Source: JAEMQF01 sp031419715
GTDB lineage: Bacteria > Pseudomonadota > Gammaproteobacteria > Burkholderiales > Burkholderiaceae_C
Reading direction: 5' to 3'
NCBI GenBank assembly: GCA_031419715.1
Contig: JANOLJ010000420.1
Location: 1 to 20,205 of the forward strand
Length of the DNA: 20,205 nt
Below are positions 7,758-15,416 of this stretch, in pieces. The notes below the pieces were generated by a model that saw nothing but the letters and a program-made list of their open reading frames with translations, did not search any database and was not told where the DNA came from. The position numbers and the translations under genes are program-made. Position 1 is the stretch's first letter. Each line of letters opens with the position of its first letter.

Positions 7758-9134
7758 CTAAACAGCATTCGACGTGCCCCCCGAGCCCAGCAGCGCGGCC
7801 ACCACACGCTCCATCTTCATGAAGCGCGAACCCTTGACCAACGCCGATCCGCAGGCCGGCGCCTCGTTCAGGACTGCCAGCAGGTCCTCGACGCTCGTGA
7901 AGTGACGCGCAGCGCCAAATACCGCCGCGCTGTGGCGGCTCAACTCGCCGACCGTCCACAGCGACTCCACCGCGGATTGCAGAGCGTAGTTCCCGACTTC
8001 GCGGTGGTAGGCCACGCCCTCGCTGCCCACTTCGCCCATGTCGCCCAGCACCAGCCAACGCGGCCCCGGCAGGCCAGCGAGCACGTCGATCGCCGCGCGC
8101 ACCGAGTCGGGGTTGGCGTTGTAGCTGTCGTCGATCAGCGTGACCTTCGCAGCACCGCGTTGCCAGATCTGCACCTGGGAGCGGCCCTTCACCGGCACGA
8201 ACTGTTGCAAGCCTTGTTCGATGGCGGGCAACGGGCAGCCTGCGGCGAGCGCGCAGGCGGCCGCCGCAGCGGCGTTCTTCACGTTGTGCCCTCCGGCGAT
8301 GTGCAGGCGCAGCGTCGTAGCGCCAGCGGGTGTGCGCAGCGCCACCGTCCAGGCGTCGCCCGACCATTGCCCCTGCGCGGTGACATCGGCGCGGCCATCA
8401 TCCATTGAGAAAGTCAGCACCTGCCGGCCCGCCGCGAGTTCGCGCCACAAGGGCGTGTACGCATCGTCGATGGGAAACACCGCGATGCCGGTCGGCGCCA
8501 AGGCTTCGATCACCGCGCCGTTTTCGCGTGCCACGGCTTCGACACCCGCCATGAACTCCTGGTGCTCGCGCTGCGCGTTGTTCACCAGCGCCACGGTTGG
8601 CGCGGCCAGCGCGGCCAGTGCTGCAATCTCACCCACGTGGTTCATGCCCAGCTCCACCACTGCGGCGCGGTGCGCTTGACGCAAGCGCAGCAGTGTCAAC
8701 GGCAGGCCGATGTGGTTGTTGAAGTTGCCTTGCGTGGCCAAGGCCGCGTCGCCATGCCAGGCGCGCAGGATGGCGGCGACCATTTGCGTCACCGTCGTCT
8801 TGCCGTTGCTGCCAGTGACGGCAATCACCGGCAGCGTGAACTGCCGACGCCATGCGCCGCCCAACTGGGCGAGCGCGGCTGCGCTGTCGGTGACCGTCAA
8901 TCCCGGCAGGCCGGCTTCGCCCAGGCCGCGCTCGGCGAGTGCCGCAACGGCGCCAGCCGCCTGCGCCTGACCGAGAAACTCATGCGCGTCGAAACGCTCG
9001 CCGCGCAGTGCCACGAACAAGTCGCCGCGGTGCAGGCTACGCGTGTCGCTGTGCACGCGTCGCACCACGAGTTGCGGGTCGCCCACCAGCGTCGAGCCGG
9101 GCAACAGGGCATGCGCCTGGGCGAGTGTCATCAT
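7758..9134 (-). CDS. murF: UDP-MurNAc-tripeptide--D-Ala-D-Ala ligase MurF
   Basis: This enzyme adds the D-Ala-D-Ala made by Ddl to the UDP-MurNAc-tripeptide, completing the cytoplasmic precursor. It has 458 residues, close to the 452 of E. coli. The P-loop GSNGKTTVTQM is at 108-118, followed by NFNNHIGLPLTLL, VVELGMNHVGEI and DDSYNANPDSVRAA in the C-terminal domain. The first of two adjacent ATG codons (9134) overlaps the murE stop as ATGA; the second (9131) would shorten the protein by one residue. The stop is TAG, unlike the TGA used by the other complete genes of the cluster. Confidence 0.97.
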   Translation of the reverse strand: MMTLAQAHALLPGSTLVGDPQLVVRRVHSDTRSLHRGDLFVALRGERFDAHEFLGQAQAAGAVAALAERGLGEAGLPGLTVTDSAAALAQLGGAWRRQFTLPVIAVTGSNGKTTVTQMVAAILRAWHGDAALATQGNFNNHIGLPLTLLRLRQAHRAAVVELGMNHVGEIAALAALAAPTVALVNNAQREHQEFMAGVEAVARENGAVIEALAPTGIAVFPIDDAYTPLWRELAAGRQVLTFSMDDGRADVTAQGQWSGDAWTVALRTPAGATTLRLHIAGGHNVKNAAAAAACALAAGCPLPAIEQGLQQFVPVKGRSQVQIWQRGAAKVTLIDDSYNANPDSVRAAIDVLAGLPGPRWLVLGDMGEVGSEGVAYHREVGNYALQSAVESLWTVGELSRHSAAVFGAARHFTSVEDLLAVLNEAPACGSALVKGSRFMKMERVVAALLGSGGTSNAV

Positions 9135-10660
9135 CGCGTATCGCTCCTTGCGGCCAGACAACGACGCGCCTGATCGACGTCGGAGAAAGGCCGCTTCACA
9201 CCGTTGATTTCCTGGTAAGCCTCGTGGCCCTTGCCGGCCAGCAAAATCACGTCGTTCGCCGCAGCGTTGCCTACCGCATGTTCGATCGCTGCGCGCCGGT
9301 CGGCAATCGACGTGGCCCGCCCGGGCGGCGTTCCGGCAACGATTTGCGCGACGATGCGCTCGGGGTCTTCACCGCGCGGGTTGTCGCTCGTCACGATCAC
9401 CTGCTGTGCATGGCGCGCCGCGATGGCGCCCATCATCGGCCGTTTGCTGGCGTCGCGGTCGCCACCGCAGCCGAACACGCACCACAGGCGCCCGCCGCGC
9501 TCGCCCGCCAAGGGTGCGAGCGCGAGCAGCGCTTTTTCCAAAGCGTCGGGGGTGTGTGCATAGTCCACCACCACCGCGGGTGCCGCCGCCAGCCCCTCGA
9601 CGCGCTGCATGCGACCCGGCACGGGGGTCAGGTGGGAGCAGGCGCGCGCTGCGTCGATCAATGCAATGTCGAGCGAACGCAAACCGCCGATCACGGCGAG
9701 CAAGTTGCTGACGTTGTAGTGGCCGATCATCTGCGTGCTCACTTCGACGCAGCTCCCGCCTTCGGTCACATCGAAGCACAAGCCGCCGTCTCGGTAGCGA
9801 ACATTCTGCGCACGCAACCGTGCCGGCTGGCTGGCCGAGTAGGTCCACACGCCAATCGGTTGGTCGCGCAACTGGTCGGCCAAGACCGCGCCGCGTTCGT
9901 CGTCGATGTTCACCACCGCCGCCTTCAGCCCCGGCCACTCGAACAGTTTCAGCTTGGCCGCCCAATAGGCTTGCATCGACCCGTGGTAGTCGAGGTGATC
10001 TTGGGTCAGGTTGGTGAACATCACCACGTCGAGGTGGGTTCCGTTCAGGCGCTGTTCGGCCACGCCGATCGATGACGCTTCAATCGCACACGCGTCCAGG
10101 CCCTGCTCGACGAAGCCGCGCAACGTGGTGTGCAGCGCGATCGGATCGGGCGTCGTCAATCCCGTGTCGGTCAGCGACGTGTCGGCGCGGCCCGGAAAAG
10201 GTGGCACGCCGCGGCCCGGCGCGGGCGGCACACCGCTGCCGAGCGTGCCGATGACGCCGCAGCGCCGCCCGAGCGCCGCCAAGGCCTGCGCGGTCCACCA
10301 GGAGGTCGACGTCTTGCCGTTCGTGCCGGTGCTCGCCAACATCGTCAATTGGCGGCTCGGCTCGCCCAGGAAGGCGCTGGCAATCGCGCCCGCCTGCTTC
10401 TTCAAGTCGAGCACCGAGGCCACGCCTTCCAGCCCCTCCCAGTTGAACGCCGAGGCGCCCTGCGCTTCGACCAGACAGGCGCGCGCGCCGCTGCGCAATG
10501 CGTCGCGCACGAAGCCTCGCGCGTCGTGCGCGGCGCCGGGCCAGGCGACGAAGGCATCCCCTGGGGCGACGCGCCGGCTGTCGCTGGCCAGGGCGCGTGC
10601 GCCGCGCTCGAACAGCCAGTTCACGGCGGCCTGCATTGATGCGAGCGAGGTCAGCGCCAT
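9131..10660 (-). CDS. murE: UDP-MurNAc-dipeptide--meso-diaminopimelate ligase MurE
   Basis: This enzyme adds the third residue of the stem peptide. The motif SDNPRGEDP (425-433) is the signature of meso-DAP-specific MurE, so the wall should be DAP-type. The P-loop TGTNGKTSTS is at 111-120, the loop NLTQDHLDYHG at 217-227, and the lysine expected to be carbamylated is K236 in YWAAKLKLF. The protein has 509 residues. Between GTLGSG and LTDTGLTTPDP lies an extra stretch with two near-identical octapeptides, GVPPAPGR and GVPPFPGR (143-158). The ATG at 10660 overlaps the ftsI stop as TGATG; the stop overlaps murF as ATGA. Confidence 0.97.
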   Translation of the reverse strand: MALTSLASMQAAVNWLFERGARALASDSRRVAPGDAFVAWPGAAHDARGFVRDALRSGARACLVEAQGASAFNWEGLEGVASVLDLKKQAGAIASAFLGEPSRQLTMLASTGTNGKTSTSWWTAQALAALGRRCGVIGTLGSGVPPAPGRGVPPFPGRADTSLTDTGLTTPDPIALHTTLRGFVEQGLDACAIEASSIGVAEQRLNGTHLDVVMFTNLTQDHLDYHGSMQAYWAAKLKLFEWPGLKAAVVNIDDERGAVLADQLRDQPIGVWTYSASQPARLRAQNVRYRDGGLCFDVTEGGSCVEVSTQMIGHYNVSNLLAVIGGLRSLDIALIDAARACSHLTPVPGRMQRVEGLAAAPAVVVDYAHTPDALEKALLALAPLAGERGGRLWCVFGCGGDRDASKRPMMGAIAARHAQQVIVTSDNPRGEDPERIVAQIVAGTPPGRATSIADRRAAIEHAVGNAAANDVILLAGKGHEAYQEINGVKRPFSDVDQARRCLAARSDTR

Positions 10661-12450
10661 CAGAAGCTCTCCTCAACCGCGGCTGCCGGCTCGGCAATCA
10701 CTTGCGACTTCACGTCCAGGTCCGGCGCCACGGCCAGCGCGCGCAGCGTTTGCTGCACGACTTCGCTGAACACCGGCGCCGCGACATCGCCGCCGAAATA
10801 CTTGCCGTTGCTCGGCTCATCGAGCATCACGGCGACGATGATGCGCGGCTTGTCGATCGGCGCCATGCCGACGAACCAGGAGCGATATTTCTTGTCGACA
10901 TACACGCCGCCCTCCTGCTTGTGAGCCGTGCCGGTCTTGCCGCCCACCGAGTAACCCATGGTCTGCGCCTTCGGTGCGGTGCCGCCCCGGCTCGTCGCCA
11001 ACCCAAGCATGTGGCGCACCTGGGCAGCGGTCTGCGCTGAGATCACGCTCACGCCGGGCGCGGGAATCTGGTCCTTGAGCAACGACGTAGGCAGCAACAC
11101 GCCGTCGTGGGCAAACACACCGTAGGCATGCGCGAGCTGGAACAGGCTGGTCGACAGGCCGTAGCCGAAGCTCATCGTCGCCTGTTCGATGGGACGCCAG
11201 TTCTTGTAAGGGCGCAGGCGCCCCGTCACGGCGCCGGGGAAATTGATGTCGGGCTTGTGGCCGAAGCCGACCTGGCTGTACAGCTCCCACATTTCGCGTG
11301 GCTGCATCTGCATCGCCATCTTCACGGTGCCGACGTTGCTTGACTTCTGGATCACTTCGTTCACCGTCAACGCGCCATGCGGATGCGCGTCGCTGATCGT
11401 CGAGCCGGTCACGACCATTTGTCCGGGCGCCGTTTGGATCACGGTGTTCGGCGTGACGCGTTTGGTCTCCAGCGCCAGCGCCACGACGAAGGGTTTCATC
11501 GTCGAGCCCGGCTCGAAGGTGTCGGTCAACGCGCGGTTGCGCAGCGGCGCGCCCGCGTGCCTGCGCTGCTGCCCCGGTGTGTAGCTCGGGAAGTTGGCCA
11601 TGGCCAGAACCTCGCCGTTTTGCGCGTCGAGCACGACCACGCTGCCGGCCTTGGCCTTGTGCTCGCGCACCGCGTCGCGCACGCGCTGGTAGGCGTAGAA
11701 CTGGAGCTTGGAGTCGATGCTCAGCTGCACATCGCGGCCGTGCACCGAGGCCACACTGTCGCCCACGTCTTCGACGACGCGGCCGAGCCGGTCTTTGATG
11801 ACACGCCGCGAGCCGTTGCGCCCAGCGAGCTCTTTCTGGAACGCGAGCTCAATGCCCTCCTGGCCCTGCTGCTCGAGATTCGTGAATCCCACCACCTGCG
11901 CCAGCGCCTCGCCCTCCGGGTACTTGCGCTTGTACTCGCGCACCTGGTGCACGCCCTTCAAGCCCAGCGCCAGCACGTCAGTCGCCACCGGGTCATCGAC
12001 CTGACGGCGCAACCACACAAAACTGGGGTTGCTGTCGAGCCGGTCTTCGAGTTCCGGCAGCGTCATGTCGAGCAGCTTGGCGAGACGCCGACGCTGCGCC
12101 TTGTCGGCCACCACGTCTTTCGGAATCGCCCACAGCGACGCGGCGGGTACGCTGGAGGCCAGGATCAGGCCATTGCGATCGACGATCCTGCCGCGACTGG
12201 CCTGCAACTCAAGCGTGCGCGCGTAGCGGATTTCGCCTTGCTTTTGGAAGAACGCCGCGTCGATCCACTGCACATAAACCGCGCGGCCGAGCAGAAGCGC
12301 CGAGCCCAGCGCCACCAGCAGCACCAGAAACTTGGAACGCCACGGCGGCGTCTTCGACGCGAGCAGCGGGCTCGACGCGTACATCACGCGGTGCGACTTG
12401 GGCACCGCGCCGCGCGGGGCCTTGCGTCTGACGGCGTTCAGGGCCTTCAT
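10660..12450 (-). CDS. ftsI: Septal transpeptidase FtsI (penicillin-binding protein 3)
   Basis: This is a bitopic inner-membrane class B PBP that crosslinks septal peptidoglycan, working with FtsW. It has 596 residues: a short basic cytoplasmic tail, a transmembrane segment at about 40-56, a pedestal domain starting around RGRIVDRNG (86-94), then the transpeptidase domain. The active-site motifs are STMK with Ser316 (in TFEPGSTMKP), SSN at 370-372 and KTG at 505-507 (in VGGKTGTAHK). The ATG at 12450 overlaps the ftsL stop as ATGA. The tail after about residue 570 is Ala/Val-rich and variable in the family. Confidence 0.97.
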   Translation of the reverse strand: MKALNAVRRKAPRGAVPKSHRVMYASSPLLASKTPPWRSKFLVLLVALGSALLLGRAVYVQWIDAAFFQKQGEIRYARTLELQASRGRIVDRNGLILASSVPAASLWAIPKDVVADKAQRRRLAKLLDMTLPELEDRLDSNPSFVWLRRQVDDPVATDVLALGLKGVHQVREYKRKYPEGEALAQVVGFTNLEQQGQEGIELAFQKELAGRNGSRRVIKDRLGRVVEDVGDSVASVHGRDVQLSIDSKLQFYAYQRVRDAVREHKAKAGSVVVLDAQNGEVLAMANFPSYTPGQQRRHAGAPLRNRALTDTFEPGSTMKPFVVALALETKRVTPNTVIQTAPGQMVVTGSTISDAHPHGALTVNEVIQKSSNVGTVKMAMQMQPREMWELYSQVGFGHKPDINFPGAVTGRLRPYKNWRPIEQATMSFGYGLSTSLFQLAHAYGVFAHDGVLLPTSLLKDQIPAPGVSVISAQTAAQVRHMLGLATSRGGTAPKAQTMGYSVGGKTGTAHKQEGGVYVDKKYRSWFVGMAPIDKPRIIVAVMLDEPSNGKYFGGDVAAPVFSEVVQQTLRALAVAPDLDVKSQVIAEPAAAVEESF

Positions 12451-12758
12451 CGAGTGGCTTCGGCGAGGGTTGACGCGGGCATCGAGCCGGGCACCTTCGG
12501 CACGCTGACGTACAGCGTGACGGCAGGCGTGGCGTTGCGCATCGCAAGTTTGTCGCGCGCCATTTTCTCGACGCGCAACGGCGTCGCCTGCGCCTGCTTT
12601 TCGGCGAACAGGCGCTGTTGCTCGTTCGTCAGCGCGCGCTCTTCGGCACGCACACGGTCGAGTTCGGCGAACATTTGGCGCGACTGATACGACACGCGCA
12701 CAAGGTAAACGCTGCTGGCGAGCAACATGATGAGCAGCACGACGTTGACGCGGTTCAC
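12447..12758 (-). CDS. ftsL: Cell division protein FtsL
   Basis: This is a small bitopic divisome protein that works with FtsB and FtsQ to activate FtsWI. With the GTG start at 12758 it has 103 residues: a hydrophobic segment at about 4-20, a coiled-coil-like region at about 25-57, then TPLRVEKMARDKLAM, typical of FtsL in this group. The GTG is preferred because the product then begins MNRVNVVLLIMLL, as related FtsL proteins do; the frame stays open to 12857 but the extra 33 residues are antiframe of rsmH. No good Shine-Dalgarno is seen. The GTG overlaps the stop of an 18-codon mini-ORF that starts in the rsmH stop. Confidence 0.9.
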   Translation of the reverse strand: MNRVNVVLLIMLLASSVYLVRVSYQSRQMFAELDRVRAEERALTNEQQRLFAEKQAQATPLRVEKMARDKLAMRNATPAVTLYVSVPKVPGSMPASTLAEATR

Positions 12759-12811
12759 CGTGGCACCGTGCAGCGCGACGAAGAACACTTGGCGCGGCAC
12801 AGCGTGTTCAT
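12755..12811 (-). CDS. 18-codon mini-ORF linking rsmH to ftsL
   Basis: The ATG at 12811 overlaps the rsmH stop as ATGA, and the TGA at 12757-12755 overlaps the ftsL GTG as GTGA. The peptide would be MNTLCRAKCSSSRCTVPR, with three Cys and no recognised domain. It is the shortest of four such linkers in the cluster and the least convincing alone. If ftsL in fact starts upstream of 12758, this frame loses its meaning. Confidence 0.25.
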   Translation of the reverse strand: MNTLCRAKCSSSRCTVPR

Positions 12812-13752
12812 GCAACGCCCGAACGTTCCGCGACGCGCAGCACCGCCGAACGCGCACGCGGATTCACTTGCACTTCCGCGAGTGTGGGTTTGATGCGCGC
12901 AATGGCGCGCAGGCGATGCGGCAAGGCCGGCGCAAACGGCGCGCGCCGATCGACGACGTCGCGGCTTTCGTCGGCGATAAAGGTCTTGACGATGCGGTCT
13001 TCGAGCGAGTGAAAGCTGATCGCCACCAGGCGCCCGCCCGGCGTGAGCAGGTCAAGCGTGGTGCGCAATGCACTCGCGATCTCGTCAAGCTCGGCGTTCA
13101 CGGCGATGCGCAGCGCCTGGAAGGTGCGCGTCGCCGGGTGTTGCGCGCCCTCGCGCGTTTTCACGCAACGTGCGACGAGTTTCGCCAGCTCACCCGTCGT
13201 CAGGACGGGTTGCCCGGCGTCACGGCTCGCCACGACCGCCTTGGCGATGCGTGTCGCGAAGCGCTCTTCGCCGTAGTCGCGTATCACCTCGGCCAGGCCG
13301 CGCTCGTCGATGCGGGCGAGAAATTGCGCCGCGGTTTCACCGGAACTGGTGTCCATGCGCATGTCCAGGGGAGCGTCGAAGCGAAAGCTGAAACCGCGGC
13401 TCGGGTCGTCGATCTGCGGCGAAGACACGCCCAGGTCGAACAGCACACCGTCGAGCCGCGGCATGCCGGCCGCCTGCAGCGTCGGCGCCATCTGCGAGAA
13501 GCGCGCGTGGTGTACGGAGAAGCGCGCATCGTCGATGCGCTGCGGACCTTGCAGCGCGGCGTCCACCGCGCGCGGATCGCGGTCGATCGCCAGCACCCGT
13601 GCGCGCGCCGACAGCCGCGCCAGCAGCGCACGCGTGTGGCCGCCGCGCCCAAATGTGGCGTCCAGGTACACGCCGTCCGGCGAGGTGACGAGGGCATCGA
13701 TCGCCTCGTCTCGCATCACGGTGGTATGTGGCCATGGGTCCGTGGCAGACAT
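12808..13752 (-). CDS. rsmH: 16S rRNA m4C1402 N4-methyltransferase RsmH (MraW)
   Basis: This SAM-dependent methyltransferase modifies C1402 of 16S rRNA in the ribosomal P site and is almost always the second gene of the dcw cluster. It has 314 residues, matching E. coli. Motifs are HTTVMRDEAIDAL near the N-terminus, the SAM-binding YLDATFGRGGHTRALL, VLFDLGVSSPQIDDPSRGFSF, AISFHSLEDRIVK and the C-terminal NPRARSAVLRVAER. The ATG at 13752 shares one base with the mraZ stop (TGATG); the frame open to 13836 is not RsmH-like. Confidence 0.97.
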   Translation of the reverse strand: MSATDPWPHTTVMRDEAIDALVTSPDGVYLDATFGRGGHTRALLARLSARARVLAIDRDPRAVDAALQGPQRIDDARFSVHHARFSQMAPTLQAAGMPRLDGVLFDLGVSSPQIDDPSRGFSFRFDAPLDMRMDTSSGETAAQFLARIDERGLAEVIRDYGEERFATRIAKAVVASRDAGQPVLTTGELAKLVARCVKTREGAQHPATRTFQALRIAVNAELDEIASALRTTLDLLTPGGRLVAISFHSLEDRIVKTFIADESRDVVDRRAPFAPALPHRLRAIARIKPTLAEVQVNPRARSAVLRVAERSGVA

Positions 13753-14180
13753 CAAAAGCTGAAACTCTTCAGCGACTCGGGCATGTGGGATTGCATGACT
13801 TGCGCTTCGTGCTCGGCGTGCGCTTTCGCATCCCACAACTCGAAGTGGCTGCCCATGCCGATCAGCATCACGTCGCGCTCGAGGTTCGCGCTAGCGCGCA
13901 GCTCAGGCGAGATGAGGACACGCGACGAGGCGTCGATTTCCACGTCCATCGCGTTGCCGAGGAATACGCGCTTCCAGCCGCTCGCGTCCATCGGCAGCGC
14001 GGCAACGCGGTCGCGAAACACCTCCCACGCCGGGCGCGGGAAGATCATCAACGAACCCACGGGGTGCTTGGTCACGGTCAACTGGTTCACGCCCATCGCG
14101 GACAGCAGTTCGCGATGGCGCGCCGGCATGGCGAGCCGCCCTTTGTTGTCCAACGTCAAGGCCGAAGGGCCTTGAAACAC
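13752..14180 (-). CDS. mraZ: Transcriptional regulator MraZ
   Basis: This AbrB-fold DNA-binding protein forms ring oligomers and, in E. coli, represses its own dcw promoter by binding short repeats spaced 10 bp apart. Two AbrB-like repeats are seen: LDNKGRLAMPARHRELL and DASSRVLISPELRASANL, followed by the family ending GMGSHFELWDAKAHAEHE. The start is a GTG at 14180, giving 142 residues beginning with the typical (M)FQG; a GTG at 14192 would add four residues (MENV) and lies inside a putative operator repeat. Neither has a well-placed Shine-Dalgarno. It is the first gene of the cluster and overlaps rsmH by one base. Confidence 0.93.
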   Translation of the reverse strand: MFQGPSALTLDNKGRLAMPARHRELLSAMGVNQLTVTKHPVGSLMIFPRPAWEVFRDRVAALPMDASGWKRVFLGNAMDVEIDASSRVLISPELRASANLERDVMLIGMGSHFELWDAKAHAEHEAQVMQSHMPESLKSFSF

Positions 14181-14188
14181 GACATTTT

Positions 14189-14225
14189 CCACAAACCCCC
14201 ACTAAAGTGCACTTTTCGCCACTTT
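14189..14225 (-). promoter_or_regulatory. Four MraZ-box-like heptamers at 10-bp spacing upstream of mraZ
   Basis: Read on the minus strand, the heptamers are AAAGTGG (14225-14219), AAAGTGC (14215-14209), TTAGTGG (14205-14199) and TTTGTGG (14195-14189), each separated by exactly 3 nt. All fit WWWGTGS. MraZ proteins are known to bind GTG-containing repeats with a 10-bp period. The first box overlaps the -10 element, so bound MraZ would block the promoter. Confidence 0.7.
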
Positions 14226-14249
14226 AGCGCATCACCCCAGGGGGGTCAA
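14221..14249 (-). promoter_or_regulatory. Predicted sigma70 promoter of the dcw cluster
   Basis: The -35 TTGACC (14249-14244) and -10 TAAAGT (14226-14221) are separated by 17 bp on the minus strand, in an AT-richer stretch directly upstream of the MraZ-box array. Transcription would start near 14214, giving a leader of roughly 35 nt before mraZ. Confidence 0.55.
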
Positions 14250-14310
14250 TTCAATTGCATCGAAAAATCAATCAAATCAAAGACTTAGCTTTGGAACTAA
14301 ACGTAACTTC

Positions 14311-14345
14311 AAGGAGTGGAAATGTCTTTCGAAATAACGACTTAG
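14311..14345 (+). other. Shine-Dalgarno followed by a 7-codon ORF in the mraZ upstream gap
   Basis: AAGGAG (14311-14316) is followed after 5 nt by ATG (14322) and seven codons encoding MSFEITT, then TAG. The ribosome binding site is one of the best in the window, yet the ORF is tiny. It could be a leader peptide, the remnant of a decayed gene, or chance. The gap from about 14250 to 14450 is less G+C-rich than the rest of the window, and I see nothing else in it. Confidence 0.2.
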
Positions 14346-14482
14346 GTCAATGACTGAAAGCATTGGGTGAGATTATTCAAAGGCCCACACGGCGAAGCCC
14401 AGCGAATAAAGAGACAATCGCAACTTCGTCATGCCGTGAAAACGTTCACGGTCTTCTTGCCTCGCGACTGCCAAACGAGACC

Positions 14483-14734
14483 ATGTCCACACGCCCAACT
14501 CCTCCAAGCAGCACTGCCGAAGCCGGACTCAAGTTGCGCCAGACACAGGCGGAATACACTGCGGCGCGACCAATCAGCCAGGCGGGCATCAAGCCGATGA
14601 TGTCGAGTTCGAAGATGTACGTCTGTCGGCGCTGCCAGGCCAATTTCAAGACAGGCAATGGCAAGCCCGACGCGCGCATTCCCGGGCTGGGCAAATGCAA
14701 TTCCTGTCTTGCGGCAGGGCCGGCGACGGTGTAA
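14483..14734 (+). CDS. Possible small zinc-ribbon protein, 83 residues
   Basis: I do not recognise the family. The reading begins MSTRPTPPSSTAEAGLKLRQ and ends in a Cys-rich part with MYVCRRCQANF and GLGKCNSCLAA: two CxxC knuckles about 20 residues apart, as in zinc ribbons. The frame is open upstream to a TTG at 14363, but codons there are AT-rich at third positions, so the ATG at 14483 is preferred. No good Shine-Dalgarno is seen. It converges on the NnrU gene with a 13-bp gap. A hydrophobic minus-strand frame (14446-14700) shares the same third positions, so codon bias does not settle the strand; the paired CxxC motif favours this one. Confidence 0.35.
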   Translation: MSTRPTPPSSTAEAGLKLRQTQAEYTAARPISQAGIKPMMSSSKMYVCRRCQANFKTGNGKPDARIPGLGKCNSCLAAGPATV

Positions 14735-14747
14735 GCCCGTCAATCGC

Positions 14748-15320
14748 TCAGACGAGCGGCGCCACGCCGAACGCCCACGCGTGCACCCATAGCAGGAACA
14801 CGACATAGAGCGCCAATCCGCCGACCACGGCCATGACATCGTTCACCGGCCGCTGCGGCAGCGCCGGGACAGCGCGCGCGGGACGGCGCTTGAGCGAGAT
14901 GCGGTCGGCGACCGCCCACGCGAGAAAACTACCGAACAGCAGCACGTCGGCCAGCGTACCGTTGACGAGCAGGTGTGCGAGCGCCCACAACTTGGTGGCG
15001 AGCAACATCGGGTGTTTTGTCGCTGATCTGATGCGCCCCGGCAAGTAAACCGCCAGCAACAGCACGAACACAGGCAACAGCAGCAACAGCGCGACATGGC
15101 GCAGCCCGGGAGGCGGCAGGTACACCACCACCGGTGCCTCGCGTGCGACGCCGTAGCCGTAGATCATCAACACCAGGCCCACACCCGCGACGACCGAGTA
15201 CAGGCCTTTCCACCCGGCCTCACCGCGCTGCGCGAGCTGCGCATCGCGCCATGTCGGCGCGACGATGCTGACCGAATGGATGCCGAAGAACAGCACCAGG
15301 CCGACGATGAGAAGGGTCAC
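14748..15320 (-). CDS. NnrU-family integral membrane protein
   Basis: This protein of 190 residues has about five hydrophobic segments. It starts VTLLIVGLVLFFGIHSVSIV, and has GLYSVVAGVGLVLMIYGYG, then RSATKHPMLLATKLWALAHLLVNGTLADVLLFGSF in the middle, all typical of the NnrU family. NnrU was named for a gene needed in nitrite/nitric oxide metabolism in some denitrifiers; the family is wide and its biochemical role unclear, so no reaction is assigned. The start is a GTG at 15320 with AGGAG 6 nt upstream. It lies 92 bp downstream of amtB on the same strand; they could share a transcript, but the inverted repeat at the amtB stop may separate them. Confidence 0.88.
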   Translation of the reverse strand: MTLLIVGLVLFFGIHSVSIVAPTWRDAQLAQRGEAGWKGLYSVVAGVGLVLMIYGYGVAREAPVVVYLPPPGLRHVALLLLLPVFVLLLAVYLPGRIRSATKHPMLLATKLWALAHLLVNGTLADVLLFGSFLAWAVADRISLKRRPARAVPALPQRPVNDVMAVVGGLALYVVFLLWVHAWAFGVAPLV

Positions 15321-15401
15321 GACAAACTCCTGGACGCGCCTGAATCAGGTGAGCGGAGTTTAGGGCGACGCTCGCATCTGAGCTATGCGCCGCGGCAACG
15401 C

Positions 15402-15416
15402 GTGACGCGGCGTCAC
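15402..15416. other. Inverted repeat at the amtB stop codon
   Basis: GTGACG and CGTCAC arms with a 3-nt spacer span the TGA of amtB. There is no T-run after the stem, so it does not qualify as an intrinsic terminator; it may protect the mRNA end or be incidental. Confidence 0.3.

Noticed and set aside
6556..8367. 603-residue extended MraY frame
   Set aside because: The part upstream of 7734 is an out-of-frame reading of murF; MraY begins MLYSLSQWL.
14446..14700. Hydrophobic 84-residue minus-strand frame opposite the possible zinc-ribbon ORF
   Set aside because: Starts with TTG, no Shine-Dalgarno, no recognised family; the plus-strand frame has paired CxxC motifs. Not fully excluded, since both share third codon positions.
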